A program made the position numbers and the translations under genes. Of a stretch of DNA of 64,000 nt, positions 9,959-18,254 are shown piece by piece; positions within the stretch are counted from its first letter, which is position 1, and every line of letters starts with the position of its first letter. The notes under the pieces are model-generated. The model was not told the origin of the DNA, did no database searches, and worked only from the letters and a program-made list of their open reading frames with translations. The stretch comes from an uncultured Glaciecola sp. (GTDB lineage Bacteria; Pseudomonadota; Gammaproteobacteria; Enterobacterales; Alteromonadaceae). The DNA lies in the NCBI GenBank assembly GCA_937125395.1, contig CAKZLI010000023.1, positions 1-64,000 on the forward strand, in the 5' to 3' direction.

Positions 9959-11611
9959 CTAGCTAGAATGCGCTAACTCCAAATTCTGTAATGTTTTTTC
10001 GCCATAGAAACATAGCTTTTGGCGTCCAGTTTGCTTGGCATGATACAAGGCTGAATCCGCAAACTTATACAACAAATCAATCTCAACATCAGCACTGTGC
10101 ATCGCCACACCAGCCGATAAGGTGATCACACGACCATCGCGCAACGGCTTGGTTGATAACTGCTGTAAGATGCGTTGAAATACAATTTCGATTTGGGTTT
10201 TATCATTGGTCTTGAGCAATACCCCAAACTCCTCTCCCCCCAATCGTGCAACAACATCGATTCCGGTTTTAACTGAATCATTAATGGTGCGAGCTATTCG
10301 CTTTAACGCAACATCACCGGTGTCGTGTCCTAGGTTGTCGTTAACCAACTTAAAATGGTCCACATCTATTACCATGATGGTAAATTGGACTTCGGTTTGT
10401 GACCACTCTTCAAGCCGTTCAAAGAAGTACCGGCGATTCCAAATGTTGGTTAATGAGTCTGTATACGCTTTTTCACGCATTTTGTCAGACAAGATCAGCC
10501 TAATGTACGTCAGTCCCAAATTATTAAACAAAAACTCCAATGGCGCAGCGTACTGCTTAGTGATCATTTGCTGCTGGGCGTCTTTAAAAAATAATGTCCC
10601 TCGCCCTAATATTTCACCTTGAGCGAAAATGGGTAAACATTTAGCAAAATCATAGACAGGTTCATCATGCTCATTAGTGTAGCTTGATACAGCAAGATGC
10701 GAACAACTATTTACCGGATCGATCAAATTATTAAGATGCGGGGCATTTTTACGAGCTGCCCAACAATTATCTACCTGCATATCATAGCCAAGCGTGTCAC
10801 CCATCTCTATCTGGCAATGAGTATCTGGAAAAAAACGTCGAATAAAATCAACCGCAACACTATTCGCTTCATCAATAGATTGGCAGATCCCTAACATGGA
10901 GGTCACACTTTGCAACTCTATAAATATCTTTGATGTCTCTTTGGCTTTTTCTTGTAAGCGATATTGATGAGTGTTGTGCAATTTAGCCAGGGCATATTGC
11001 TCTAGTTTGCGTGTTACAAACATCACTGTGACCAAAAATACAAACAACCCAAAGGCCCATAAACGCAGTGTATTGATGACCGCCATCTGATTAACGACAG
11101 GAATAGACACGCGCACATAAGCATCTTCGCCCGTGTATAAACGGATTGATTGTGCCACATACATCATTGGTTCTTGAGTCGTTTCACTGAAACGTGTCGC
11201 CATCCCGATTGTATTTTTTTGCGCGGCTAGGATCTCAGGGCGTTGAGCATGATTGTCTAATTCATTGACAGTAACCATCGATAGCTGATTGTCAATTAAC
11301 ACACGACCAGTAGCATTGATTAATGTTAAGCGCGCTTCAAGTTGTAACTCTGAGCGAATGTATTCTTGTAGCATAAATTGATTATCATCTAACGTACCTT
11401 TGCCATACAGAACATTAAATTGTTCAAATTTAGCATCAAGCAAACTGGCTTTCGCTGAAGTAAGGTGTCGTAAATTTTGATACGTTCGGTCTTGAATATG
11501 GGCTTCAACGACATACATAAAGCCCCACAACAACACAATGAGAATGAGTGAGCACAATATGAATATTCTGCCTTTGCTTTGTACGTGTGGTAAGCCTGGT
11601 AATTGTTCCAT
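9959..11611 (-). CDS. Membrane-bound diguanylate cyclase (GGDEF domain)
   Basis: This probably makes cyclic di-GMP. From the ATG chosen (weak GGAT ribosome site; another ATG lies at 11629 and a TTG at 11662) the protein is 550 residues. It has a membrane segment at about 15-36, a periplasmic sensor-like region, a second membrane segment at about 183-203, a GAF-like cytoplasmic region and a C-terminal GGDEF domain. The active site reads RLGGEEF, so activity is expected. The RxxD inhibitory site that often lies five residues before it is absent (KTGID). It lies downstream of motX on the same strand, and a second promoter in the gap cannot be excluded. Confidence 0.87.
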   Translation of the reverse strand: MEQLPGLPHVQSKGRIFILCSLILIVLLWGFMYVVEAHIQDRTYQNLRHLTSAKASLLDAKFEQFNVLYGKGTLDDNQFMLQEYIRSELQLEARLTLINATGRVLIDNQLSMVTVNELDNHAQRPEILAAQKNTIGMATRFSETTQEPMMYVAQSIRLYTGEDAYVRVSIPVVNQMAVINTLRLWAFGLFVFLVTVMFVTRKLEQYALAKLHNTHQYRLQEKAKETSKIFIELQSVTSMLGICQSIDEANSVAVDFIRRFFPDTHCQIEMGDTLGYDMQVDNCWAARKNAPHLNNLIDPVNSCSHLAVSSYTNEHDEPVYDFAKCLPIFAQGEILGRGTLFFKDAQQQMITKQYAAPLEFLFNNLGLTYIRLILSDKMREKAYTDSLTNIWNRRYFFERLEEWSQTEVQFTIMVIDVDHFKLVNDNLGHDTGDVALKRIARTINDSVKTGIDVVARLGGEEFGVLLKTNDKTQIEIVFQRILQQLSTKPLRDGRVITLSAGVAMHSADVEIDLLYKFADSALYHAKQTGRQKLCFYGEKTLQNLELAHSS

Positions 11612-11680
11612 AGAGAGATCCGTTCTCATGTAGGTGTTATATTGTGGTAATAAATATAGCAATAATAAGTCAATGCATTA

Positions 11681-12337
11681 TTAGCGCTGCATGACTAATC
11701 TTGCCCGATTGACACTGCTATTACTCATTTTGCTAGCCAATTGCTGCATTTTTTGATTCACCTGTGATCGCAACGATTGATCCGCGGTGATCGTATGATA
11801 TAACCATACATATACATCTTCGAAATCATACGGTGACCCGTGTCCTGCAATGAGTAAATCAGCAAGGCGAAGTAATGCTTTACGACTCCCTAATGCGGCA
11901 GCTTCATGTAAGTATCGTACCGCTAGCGGCGTATCTTGAGTCACCAAAATAGCCAGATGATGATATCGCCCTAAATGCTCCAATGCCGCCGGTAAACCTT
12001 GCGCTGCAGCCGCTTGCATTTGCATAATCCCTCTACTGGGATCACGCTCAACACACACTCCCCACGCTAACATATCACCCCATAAAAATTGATAGCTAGG
12101 CACCTGAAGCACTTCTGCTCGAGCCTGAATATCTTGCACTAACTGACAGCGATCTAACTTGACTCGTTGTAAGTGCGTATTGAGGTTTATTAAACGTAAT
12201 AATTCATCTTGCGTGTACAATTGAACTGCAGCAATGTCTGTATCTGGCAATTTGCCATCAAACATAGATTCTTGCGCAAATGCTATCGTGCTTAATCCAG
12301 CCCAAACCAACCCAGCACAACATAGATGTTTAAGCAT
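11681..12337 (-). CDS. motX: Sodium-type flagellar motor protein MotX
   Basis: MotX forms the periplasmic T-ring with MotY and anchors the PomAB sodium stators in polar flagella. The 218-residue product has a signal peptide ending near AFAQ. It also has the MotX-like segments LYTQDELLRLINLNTHLQRV, GDMLAWGVCVE and PAALEHLGRYH, and Sel1-type repeats in the C-terminal half (GSPYDFEDVYVWLY). I use the ATG after AGGTGG rather than a GTG three codons earlier. A sigma-28-like promoter precedes it. MotX next to rnr is also known in vibrios. Confidence 0.9.
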   Translation of the reverse strand: MLKHLCCAGLVWAGLSTIAFAQESMFDGKLPDTDIAAVQLYTQDELLRLINLNTHLQRVKLDRCQLVQDIQARAEVLQVPSYQFLWGDMLAWGVCVERDPSRGIMQMQAAAAQGLPAALEHLGRYHHLAILVTQDTPLAVRYLHEAAALGSRKALLRLADLLIAGHGSPYDFEDVYVWLYHTITADQSLRSQVNQKMQQLASKMSNSSVNRARLVMQR

Positions 12338-12379
12338 TACATCCACCTTTTTATAATCGTCATTCTTGCTAATAGTGTT

Positions 12380-12406
12380 ATATCGACCTGCCTTATTTAA
12401 TATTTA
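12380..12406 (-). promoter_or_regulatory. Putative sigma-28 (FliA) promoter of motX
   Basis: On the minus strand TAAA (12406-12403) is followed after exactly 15 bases by GTCGATAT (12387-12380). The E. coli FliA consensus is TAAA-N15-GCCGATAA, so spacing is exact and 6 of 8 bases of the -10 match. The predicted start lies about 30 bases before the motX ATG. MotX is sigma-28 dependent in vibrios. Confidence 0.65.
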
Positions 12407-12440
12407 ATTATTTGAAGAATGATCAATATTGCTGAGGGTT

Positions 12441-12449
12441 TGGTATAAT
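12441..12449 (+). promoter_or_regulatory. Putative extended -10 promoter of ubiD
   Basis: TGGTATAAT is a perfect extended -10 (TGn-TATAAT) lying 31 bases before the ubiD ATG. No strong -35 is visible. It lies close to the divergent motX promoter. Confidence 0.55.
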
Positions 12450-12480
12450 TGGCACAACATAACAATTAGGTAATACGAGA

Positions 12481-13977
12481 ATGCAATATAAAGACCTAAG
12501 AGACTTTATCGAAAAACTCGAGGCACAAGGCCAACTAGTCCGGATTACACAGCCTATCTCGACCGATTTAGAGATGACTGAAATAGCCGATCGAACCCTT
12601 CGTGCAGGCGGCCCTGCCTTATTGTTTGAAAATCCAATCGGGCATACGATGCCTGTGCTAGCAAACCTATTTGGTACACCTGAACGTGTCGCTCTCGGCA
12701 TGGGGCAATCATCAGTATCAGCATTACGCGATGTCGGTAAATTATTAGCATACCTAAAAGAGCCCGATCCACCCAAAGGCCTAAAGGATTTATGGAGTAA
12801 GCTCCCCGTATTTAAGCAAGTATTAAATATGCCGGCTAAAGTCATCAAAAAAGCGCCTTGCCAAGAACATGTAATCAGCGGTGATGATGTCGACTTATCG
12901 ATTATACCAGTACAGCGTTGTTGGCCAGGCGATGCAGCACCATTAATCACATGGGGCCTTACAGTCACCCGAGGACCACATAAAAAACGCCAGAACTTAG
13001 GTATTTATCGCCAACAAGTCATCGCTAAAAACAAAGTGATCATGCGCTGGTTGTCGCATCGAGGAGGCGCGTTAGATTTTCGTGAATGGTGTGAATTATA
13101 TCCTGATAAACCTTATCCAGTTTCTGTGGCACTTGGTGCAGATCCTGCGACTATTTTAGGTGCAGTAACTCCCGTACCAGATACATTATCCGAATATGCT
13201 TTCGCAGGATTATTACGTGGTAGTAAAACCGAAGTTACACCATCCATTAGTAATGATTTGCAAGTTCCAGCCAATGCAGAGATAGTACTTGAAGGCTATA
13301 TCATGCCCGGTGAAATGGCCCCAGAGGGACCATATGGTGATCATACTGGTTATTATAATGAGGTCGATGAATTTCCAGTATTGACTGTTACGCATATTAC
13401 GCACCGGTCTAACCCAATTTATCATTCAACCTACACCGGCCGCCCACCAGATGAACCAGCGATACTAGGTGTAGCATTGAATGAGGTGTTTGTGCCTATC
13501 CTGCAAAAGCAATTTCCCGAAATTACTGATTTTTATTTACCGCCTGAAGGCTGTTCATATCGCATGGCGATTGTCACAATCAAAAAGCAATACCCCGGTC
13601 ATGCCAAACGAGTCATGATGGGCGTATGGTCATTCTTACGTCAATTTATGTACACTAAATTCGTGATTGTATGTGATGATGATATCGATGCACGTAATTG
13701 GGATGATGTGATTTGGGCAATCACAACGCGAATGGACCCGACCCGTGATACGACTTTAATCGATCATACCCCTATTGATTATTTAGATTTTGCCTCACCT
13801 GTGTCAGGATTAGGGTCTAAGATGGGGTTGGACGCAACCAACAAAATGCCAGGTGAAACTGACCGTGAATGGGGCGAACCTATTGTCATGGACCCAGCTG
13901 TAAAAACCAAAATCGACAGTATATGGGATGAGTTAGGGATTGACCCGCTGATACCACACAATAAACCTAACCATTAA
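12481..13977 (+). CDS. ubiD: 4-hydroxy-3-polyprenylbenzoate decarboxylase UbiD
   Basis: UbiD removes the carboxyl group of the prenylated benzoate in ubiquinone synthesis, using prenylated FMN made by UbiX. The 498-residue product matches E. coli UbiD (497). It starts [20 protein letters not shown], and its motifs include [18 protein letters not shown] and [12 protein letters not shown]. It is followed 10 bases later by fre, the same order as in E. coli, where ubiD and fre are adjacent. Confidence 0.97.
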   Translation: MQYKDLRDFIEKLEAQGQLVRITQPISTDLEMTEIADRTLRAGGPALLFENPIGHTMPVLANLFGTPERVALGMGQSSVSALRDVGKLLAYLKEPDPPKGLKDLWSKLPVFKQVLNMPAKVIKKAPCQEHVISGDDVDLSIIPVQRCWPGDAAPLITWGLTVTRGPHKKRQNLGIYRQQVIAKNKVIMRWLSHRGGALDFREWCELYPDKPYPVSVALGADPATILGAVTPVPDTLSEYAFAGLLRGSKTEVTPSISNDLQVPANAEIVLEGYIMPGEMAPEGPYGDHTGYYNEVDEFPVLTVTHITHRSNPIYHSTYTGRPPDEPAILGVALNEVFVPILQKQFPEITDFYLPPEGCSYRMAIVTIKKQYPGHAKRVMMGVWSFLRQFMYTKFVIVCDDDIDARNWDDVIWAITTRMDPTRDTTLIDHTPIDYLDFASPVSGLGSKMGLDATNKMPGETDREWGEPIVMDPAVKTKIDSIWDELGIDPLIPHNKPNH

Positions 13978-13987
13978 GAAGTACATT

Positions 13988-14698
13988 ATGCACTCACATC
14001 AACTTCAGGTTGAATCAATTAGCACCGTTGCTAATGATGTTTACAAAATTATATTATCCAGCACACAGCCACTTGAATATTTAGCTGGTCAATATTGCAT
14101 GATCCAAATGGGCGAGCAGGATTTGCGTCCTTTTTCTATCGCTAGCGCACCGTCTATCTCAAACACTATCGAGTTACATATCGGTGCTGTTCCACAGAAT
14201 GCCTACGCATGGGATGTGTTAACGCAAATGCGCGAGCAAGGCACTATTCAGGCGCAAATTGCACATGGTGAAGCACATTTACAAGCGAACAATGACTCAC
14301 CTCACCCCCTTGCTTTAATTGCTGGTGGCACTGGTTATTCTTATGTGAAGTCCATCGTGCATGAATGTATCGCACAACGATTTGAGCAGGATATTCACGT
14401 TTACTGGGGGGCAAAGACTCTAGCGCAAATATATGAATATGATGAGTTAACAGCGTTGGCGAATGCACACACTAATATTCATTTTCATCCTGTCCTTGAA
14501 CTGCAAAATCCAAATTGGTTAGGCAAAACAGGTTTGGTTCATGCTGCATTTATGCAAGACGCTGATACGGATATTGCGCAGTATCAAGTGTATATTGCTG
14601 GTCCATTTGCAATGGCGAAGGTGGCACGGGATGATTATTTTGCGGCAGGCTTACCCGCTAAAGCTCTATTTGGTGATGCTTATGCTTACCTTGACTAA
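13988..14698 (+). CDS. fre: NAD(P)H-flavin reductase
   Basis: Fre reduces free flavins with NAD(P)H; it has been linked to UbiD/UbiX function through reduced FMN and to ribonucleotide reductase activation. The 236-residue product has the flavin-binding RPFSIAS motif near residue 45 and the NAD-binding segment LIAGGTGYSYVKSI. It lies 10 bases after ubiD and ends before a bidirectional terminator. Confidence 0.94.
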   Translation: MHSHQLQVESISTVANDVYKIILSSTQPLEYLAGQYCMIQMGEQDLRPFSIASAPSISNTIELHIGAVPQNAYAWDVLTQMREQGTIQAQIAHGEAHLQANNDSPHPLALIAGGTGYSYVKSIVHECIAQRFEQDIHVYWGAKTLAQIYEYDELTALANAHTNIHFHPVLELQNPNWLGKTGLVHAAFMQDADTDIAQYQVYIAGPFAMAKVARDDYFAAGLPAKALFGDAYAYLD

Positions 14699-14740
14699 CA
14701 CATCACATAGATAACAAATGCTGACTAACAGTCACGCATA

Positions 14741-14769
14741 AAAAAACCGTGACAATTTCACGGTTTTTT
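14741..14769. terminator. Bidirectional intrinsic terminator between fre and csp
   Basis: AAAAAACCGTGA at 14741-14752 pairs with TCACGGTTTTTT at 14758-14769 around a 5-base loop. A- and T-runs on both sides let it end both the plus-strand ubiD-fre transcript and the minus-strand cold-shock transcript. Confidence 0.92.
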
Positions 14770-14785
14770 TTAATCTAAAACTGAA

Positions 14786-14995
14786 TTAGATAGCAATAAC
14801 GTTAGCTGCTTGTAGGCCTTTTTGACCGTCTTCAATTTCAAAAGAAACTTTTTGGCCTTCTGGCAAAGTCTTGTAACCTTCAGACTGGATAGCACGGAAA
14901 TGTACGAACACATCCTTGCCGCCATTATCTTGAGTAATAAAACCATAACCTTTATCGGCATTAAACCACTTTACTGAACCTGTAACACTTGACAT
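14786..14995 (-). CDS. Cold-shock protein, CspA family
   Basis: A 69-residue single-domain cold-shock protein that binds single-stranded RNA and DNA. It has RNP1 (KGYGFITQ) and RNP2 (DVFVHFRAI). It could be a CspA/CspE-type chaperone; the exact paralogue cannot be told from sequence alone. It has its own promoter and a leader of about 160 bases containing a terminator-like hairpin. Confidence 0.96.
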   Translation of the reverse strand: MSSVTGSVKWFNADKGYGFITQDNGGKDVFVHFRAIQSEGYKTLPEGQKVSFEIEDGQKGLQAANVIAI

Positions 14996-15025
14996 ATTAA
15001 AACCTTAAATCTTAAAAATAATAAA

Positions 15026-15076
15026 AAACGCCTTGTTGCGTATCCTTGTTCTCATTTAGCGTGCTTATAGGCGTTT
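15026..15076 (-). promoter_or_regulatory. Terminator-like hairpin in the csp leader
   Basis: In the minus-strand transcript AAACGCCT (15076-15069) pairs perfectly with AGGCGTTT (15033-15026), which runs directly into a U-rich tract. The 35-base loop is long. The U-tract ends about 18 bases before the ribosome site and ATG. This resembles an attenuator or a temperature-sensitive leader fold, as known for cspA, but no function is shown. Confidence 0.5.
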
Positions 15077-15160
15077 GTCTTATATTACTTCAGAATTTTA
15101 CACTCTGTTAAGACCAAATAAGGCTAGTACAAATAATCATGTCTAATTGAGAACAACAGT

Positions 15161-15188
15161 ATATTAGCATTGCCTAATTATTTAGCAA
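15161..15188 (-). promoter_or_regulatory. Putative sigma-70 promoter of csp
   Basis: On the minus strand TTGCTA (15188-15183) and TAATAT (15166-15161) are separated by 16 bases. The predicted start near 15155 gives a leader of about 160 bases, typical of cold-shock genes. Confidence 0.6.
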
Positions 15189-15218
15189 AGCATTAATTTA
15201 ATGCGCCAGTCTCAAATA

Positions 15219-15232
15219 TTGACTTAGATCAG
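15219..15232. promoter_or_regulatory. FNR/CRP-family-like half-palindrome upstream of csp
   Basis: TTGACTTAGATCAG matches the FNR consensus TTGAT-N4-ATCAA at 8 of 10 informative bases. Its centre lies about 70 bases before the predicted csp start. The match is short and could be chance. Confidence 0.25.
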
Positions 15233-15255
15233 TAAAAAACTGACGCCACCACACC

Positions 15256-15753
15256 CTAAGGTGTAAGTGCTCTTTCACCTCGTGCAAGACCACACACACC
15301 CGTTCTAGCTGACTCAACAATAGTCGAGCTATTACCTAATGTCGTAATGAAAGCATCTAATTTATCAGATGCACCGGTTAATTCAATGGTGTAGTTAACG
15401 GCGCTCACATCTAATATTTTAGCTCTAAAAATATCAACATTACGCATGATTTCACTACGCGCAGCCTCGCTATTTGCGATCACTTTAATTAACACAAGCT
15501 CGCGCTCAACATGCGCCGCCTCAGTCAATTCGGTCACTTTCAGCACATCAATCAGCTTGTTCATTTGCTTAATTATTTGTTCAATTACTTTGTTATCACC
15601 TTGAGTCGCGATAGTTAAGCGAGACAAACTAGGATCATCTGTCGCAGATACACACAACGAGTCAACATTATAACCACGTTGAGAAAACACCCCAACGATC
15701 CTCGATAATGCGCCTGGTGCGTTTTCCATTAATACAGAAATAATACGTTTCAT
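15256..15753 (-). CDS. ilvH: Acetolactate synthase small (regulatory) subunit
   Basis: IlvH activates the catalytic subunit IlvI and confers valine feedback inhibition. The 165-residue product starts [21 protein letters not shown], an ACT domain, followed by the conserved second domain with ERELVLIKV. Its ATG overlaps the ilvI stop by one base (TAATG), so translation is probably coupled. Confidence 0.97.
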   Translation of the reverse strand: MKRIISVLMENAPGALSRIVGVFSQRGYNVDSLCVSATDDPSLSRLTIATQGDNKVIEQIIKQMNKLIDVLKVTELTEAAHVERELVLIKVIANSEAARSEIMRNVDIFRAKILDVSAVNYTIELTGASDKLDAFITTLGNSSTIVESARTGVCGLARGERALTP

Positions 15754-17486
15754 TAGGTACGCTCCTCTTTACTTAGGCGCATATCATCCATCGCCCCATA
15801 TTTAATTTGCATTGGGTATACGTGTTCATTTTGATCTACTGCAATATCCACAAATACCAACCGATCTTTTTCAGCAAAACAACGCGCCATCGCATCATCT
15901 AGTTCATCTAAGTGATCAACCTTGATACCAACATGCCCATAAGCTTCAACCAGTTTGATAAAATCAGGCATTGCCTCAACATATGAACTTGAGTGGCGGC
16001 TTTTATAATTCATATCTTGCCATTGTCGTACCATGCCTAAAGCACGGTTGTTAAGTAAAATAACCTTGATTGGCAGATTATATTGCAGACAAGTTGATAA
16101 CTCTTGAATGTTCATTTGAATACTACCGTCACCGGTTATCACTACCGACGTCGATGTTGGATGAGCAAATTGCACACCCATTGCCGCTGGTAAGCCAAAG
16201 CCCATCGTGCCCAAACCACCAGAGTTAATCCAACGACGTGGTTTATCAAATGGGTAATATAAAGCAGCAAACATTTGATGTTGACCGACATCTGAACTAA
16301 CAAACGCATCGCCATTAGTATGTTTATATACCGCTTCAATGACTTTTTGAGGCTTAATGACCTGACTCACTGCTTGCCCTTCCTTCGGGCCATAATCTAA
16401 GCAATTTTGGGTACGCCATGTTTTAATCTGACTCCACCAATCGGCTAGCTTGTCGGTTTGGTTAGACAAATCAGCTGTCGTTAACTCATCTAAAATCTGT
16501 TGAGTAACGATATCAACACTGCCCACGACTGGAATGTGCGCATTGATTGTTTTGGAGATAGAAGCAGGGTCAATATCGACATGGATAATATCGGCATAAG
16601 GACAAAACTTGTCAACGTTATTCGTCACTCGATCATCAAAACGCGCCCCAAGTGCAATTATGCAATCTGCATTGTGCATCGTCTTATTGGCTTCAAGTGT
16701 GCCGTGCATGCCCAACATCCCAATAAATTGAGGATGAACACCAGAAAATGCACCTAAACCCATCAATGTACAGGTCACTGGACAGCCTAGTAATTCAGCA
16801 AGCGCCGTCACGTTATCTGCAGCTTCTGCCGTGATTGCTCCGCCACCAACATATAGAACAGGACGCTGAGCTTTACTCAATGAAGCTGCCGCTTTACGGA
16901 TCTGTTTGTTGTGACCTTTTAATACTGGATTATATGAGCGCATGGTGACGTCAGTCGGAAAAACATACGGATGTGATTCGTTGACGTTAACTATATCTTT
17001 GGGTAAATCCACCACAACAGGACCGGGACGTCCGGTGTTGGCAATATAATACGCTTGTGCAATGGCTTTAGGGATATCTTCGGCACGTTTGACCAAAAAA
17101 CTGTGTTTAACAACAGGACGCGAACACCCGACCATGTCTGTTTCTTGGAATGCATCTTCACCAATTAATGAAGTCGGCACTTGTCCTGATAACACCACCA
17201 TAGGAATAGAATCCATGTAGGCAGTCGCGATACCAGTGATTGTATTCGTCGCACCAGGTCCGGAGGTCACCAATACAGTACCGGTGATCCCTGTAGAACG
17301 AGCATAGCCGTCAGCCATATGAGCTGCAGCTTGCTCATGTCTCACTAGGACGTGCTCGACATCTTCTTGTGCATACAATGCATCGTAAATATCAAGAACG
17401 GCTCCACCAGGATAGCCAAAAACATGTTTGACTCCTAGGTCCTTCAGTGTTTGCACTACCATTGCAGCGCCAGACATCATTTCCAC
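15753..17486 (-). CDS. ilvI: Acetolactate synthase large (catalytic) subunit
   Basis: This thiamine-diphosphate enzyme condenses pyruvate with pyruvate or 2-oxobutyrate in the first shared step of valine, leucine and isoleucine synthesis. The 577-residue product resembles E. coli IlvI (574). It has [28 protein letters not shown], and the cofactor motif [12 protein letters not shown] ending in LLNN. The start is a GTG (MEMMSG) behind AGGAG. It forms an operon with ilvH. Confidence 0.97.
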   Translation of the reverse strand: MEMMSGAAMVVQTLKDLGVKHVFGYPGGAVLDIYDALYAQEDVEHVLVRHEQAAAHMADGYARSTGITGTVLVTSGPGATNTITGIATAYMDSIPMVVLSGQVPTSLIGEDAFQETDMVGCSRPVVKHSFLVKRAEDIPKAIAQAYYIANTGRPGPVVVDLPKDIVNVNESHPYVFPTDVTMRSYNPVLKGHNKQIRKAAASLSKAQRPVLYVGGGAITAEAADNVTALAELLGCPVTCTLMGLGAFSGVHPQFIGMLGMHGTLEANKTMHNADCIIALGARFDDRVTNNVDKFCPYADIIHVDIDPASISKTINAHIPVVGSVDIVTQQILDELTTADLSNQTDKLADWWSQIKTWRTQNCLDYGPKEGQAVSQVIKPQKVIEAVYKHTNGDAFVSSDVGQHQMFAALYYPFDKPRRWINSGGLGTMGFGLPAAMGVQFAHPTSTSVVITGDGSIQMNIQELSTCLQYNLPIKVILLNNRALGMVRQWQDMNYKSRHSSSYVEAMPDFIKLVEAYGHVGIKVDHLDELDDAMARCFAEKDRLVFVDIAVDQNEHVYPMQIKYGAMDDMRLSKEERT

Positions 17487-17518
17487 AGCTCATCTCCTAG
17501 AACGAGTAATTATATAAG

Positions 17519-17659
17519 TTAATTGATTGTACGACATGAATTAGGGAATTTAAACCCAAATGCGGCATAAAGTGAAATCCATATCCCAAATAACGGATAT
17601 ATTAGGATAATCATCCTTATTATTGGCGTTATAATGGAAAAATTAGGATAAATTAACAT
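17519..17659 (-). other. Small isoleucine-rich reading frame in the ilvI leader
   Basis: A 46-codon frame upstream of ilvI contains 11 isoleucines and 4 leucines. No good ribosome site precedes the first ATG. A second ATG at codon 16 has AAGG directly against it. The DNA shows repeated ATCC/GGAT segments that can pair in alternative ways (AGGAT/ATCCT, ATATCC/GGATAT). No U-tailed terminator is seen. It may be chance in AT-rich DNA. Confidence 0.2.
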
Positions 17660-17723
17660 TTGGGTAACAATCTATTAGAGATTATTTTACGGATGTTTTA
17701 CCTATATGCATTGAGACTATCGT

Positions 17724-18236
17724 CTATTTTGCTCTTTTGGGGATCCATGCCCATACATATTGACACACGATTGGGGCTTTGTGTGCCGCATCAGTGACAC
17801 TCACTGCAACGGTGATTTCACCTTTGATGTCATTTTGTAACGCCTCAATTTGGGCATCGGTCAAATGTGCTTGAGCCAATAAATCCCCCTCAGCCCGTTG
17901 AGTATAATCAATGTGCATCGATTTAAGCAATGGCAACTTATCACCAGGTAAATTAACACCCACAATAAATCCCGTGGCTGATTCACCTAACAAGGCCATC
18001 GCAGCGGCGTGCACTCCACCAATATGATTTTGTGCTTTCTTTTTGTTGCGTTGACGAAAGGTGACAGAATGTAAATCAGTATCCAATATATCTTGGCCAA
18101 CCGTGCCACTTAACTTCACGGTAAAGCGAAACAAACGCGTTAAGATAATACGGCGTAACCAAAGTGGATAACGCAAAGTGCGCAGTACAATTTTACGTAG
18201 AGGGTTACCTAGGGTCTCATCAATATGCTTTGTCAT
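17724..18236 (-). CDS. DUF4442 hotdog-fold protein (thioesterase-like)
   Basis: A 170-residue protein resembling the DUF4442 family of the hotdog superfamily, which includes acyl-CoA thioesterases. Seen features are QNHIGGVHAAAMALLGESATG, the central hotdog helix, and the strand around LPLLKSMHIDYTQRAEG. The substrate is unknown. It lies 18 bases after the TPR-sulfotransferase gene and is probably co-transcribed with it. Confidence 0.75.
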   Translation of the reverse strand: MTKHIDETLGNPLRKIVLRTLRYPLWLRRIILTRLFRFTVKLSGTVGQDILDTDLHSVTFRQRNKKKAQNHIGGVHAAAMALLGESATGFIVGVNLPGDKLPLLKSMHIDYTQRAEGDLLAQAHLTDAQIEALQNDIKGEITVAVSVTDAAHKAPIVCQYVWAWIPKRAK

Positions 18237-18254
18237 GTTGTTCCTTGATCTGAG

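Noticed and set aside
14998..15048. 16-codon frame (MRTRIRNKAFFIIFKI) in the csp leader
   Set aside because: No ribosome site precedes it, and it lies inside the hairpin; it is most likely chance.
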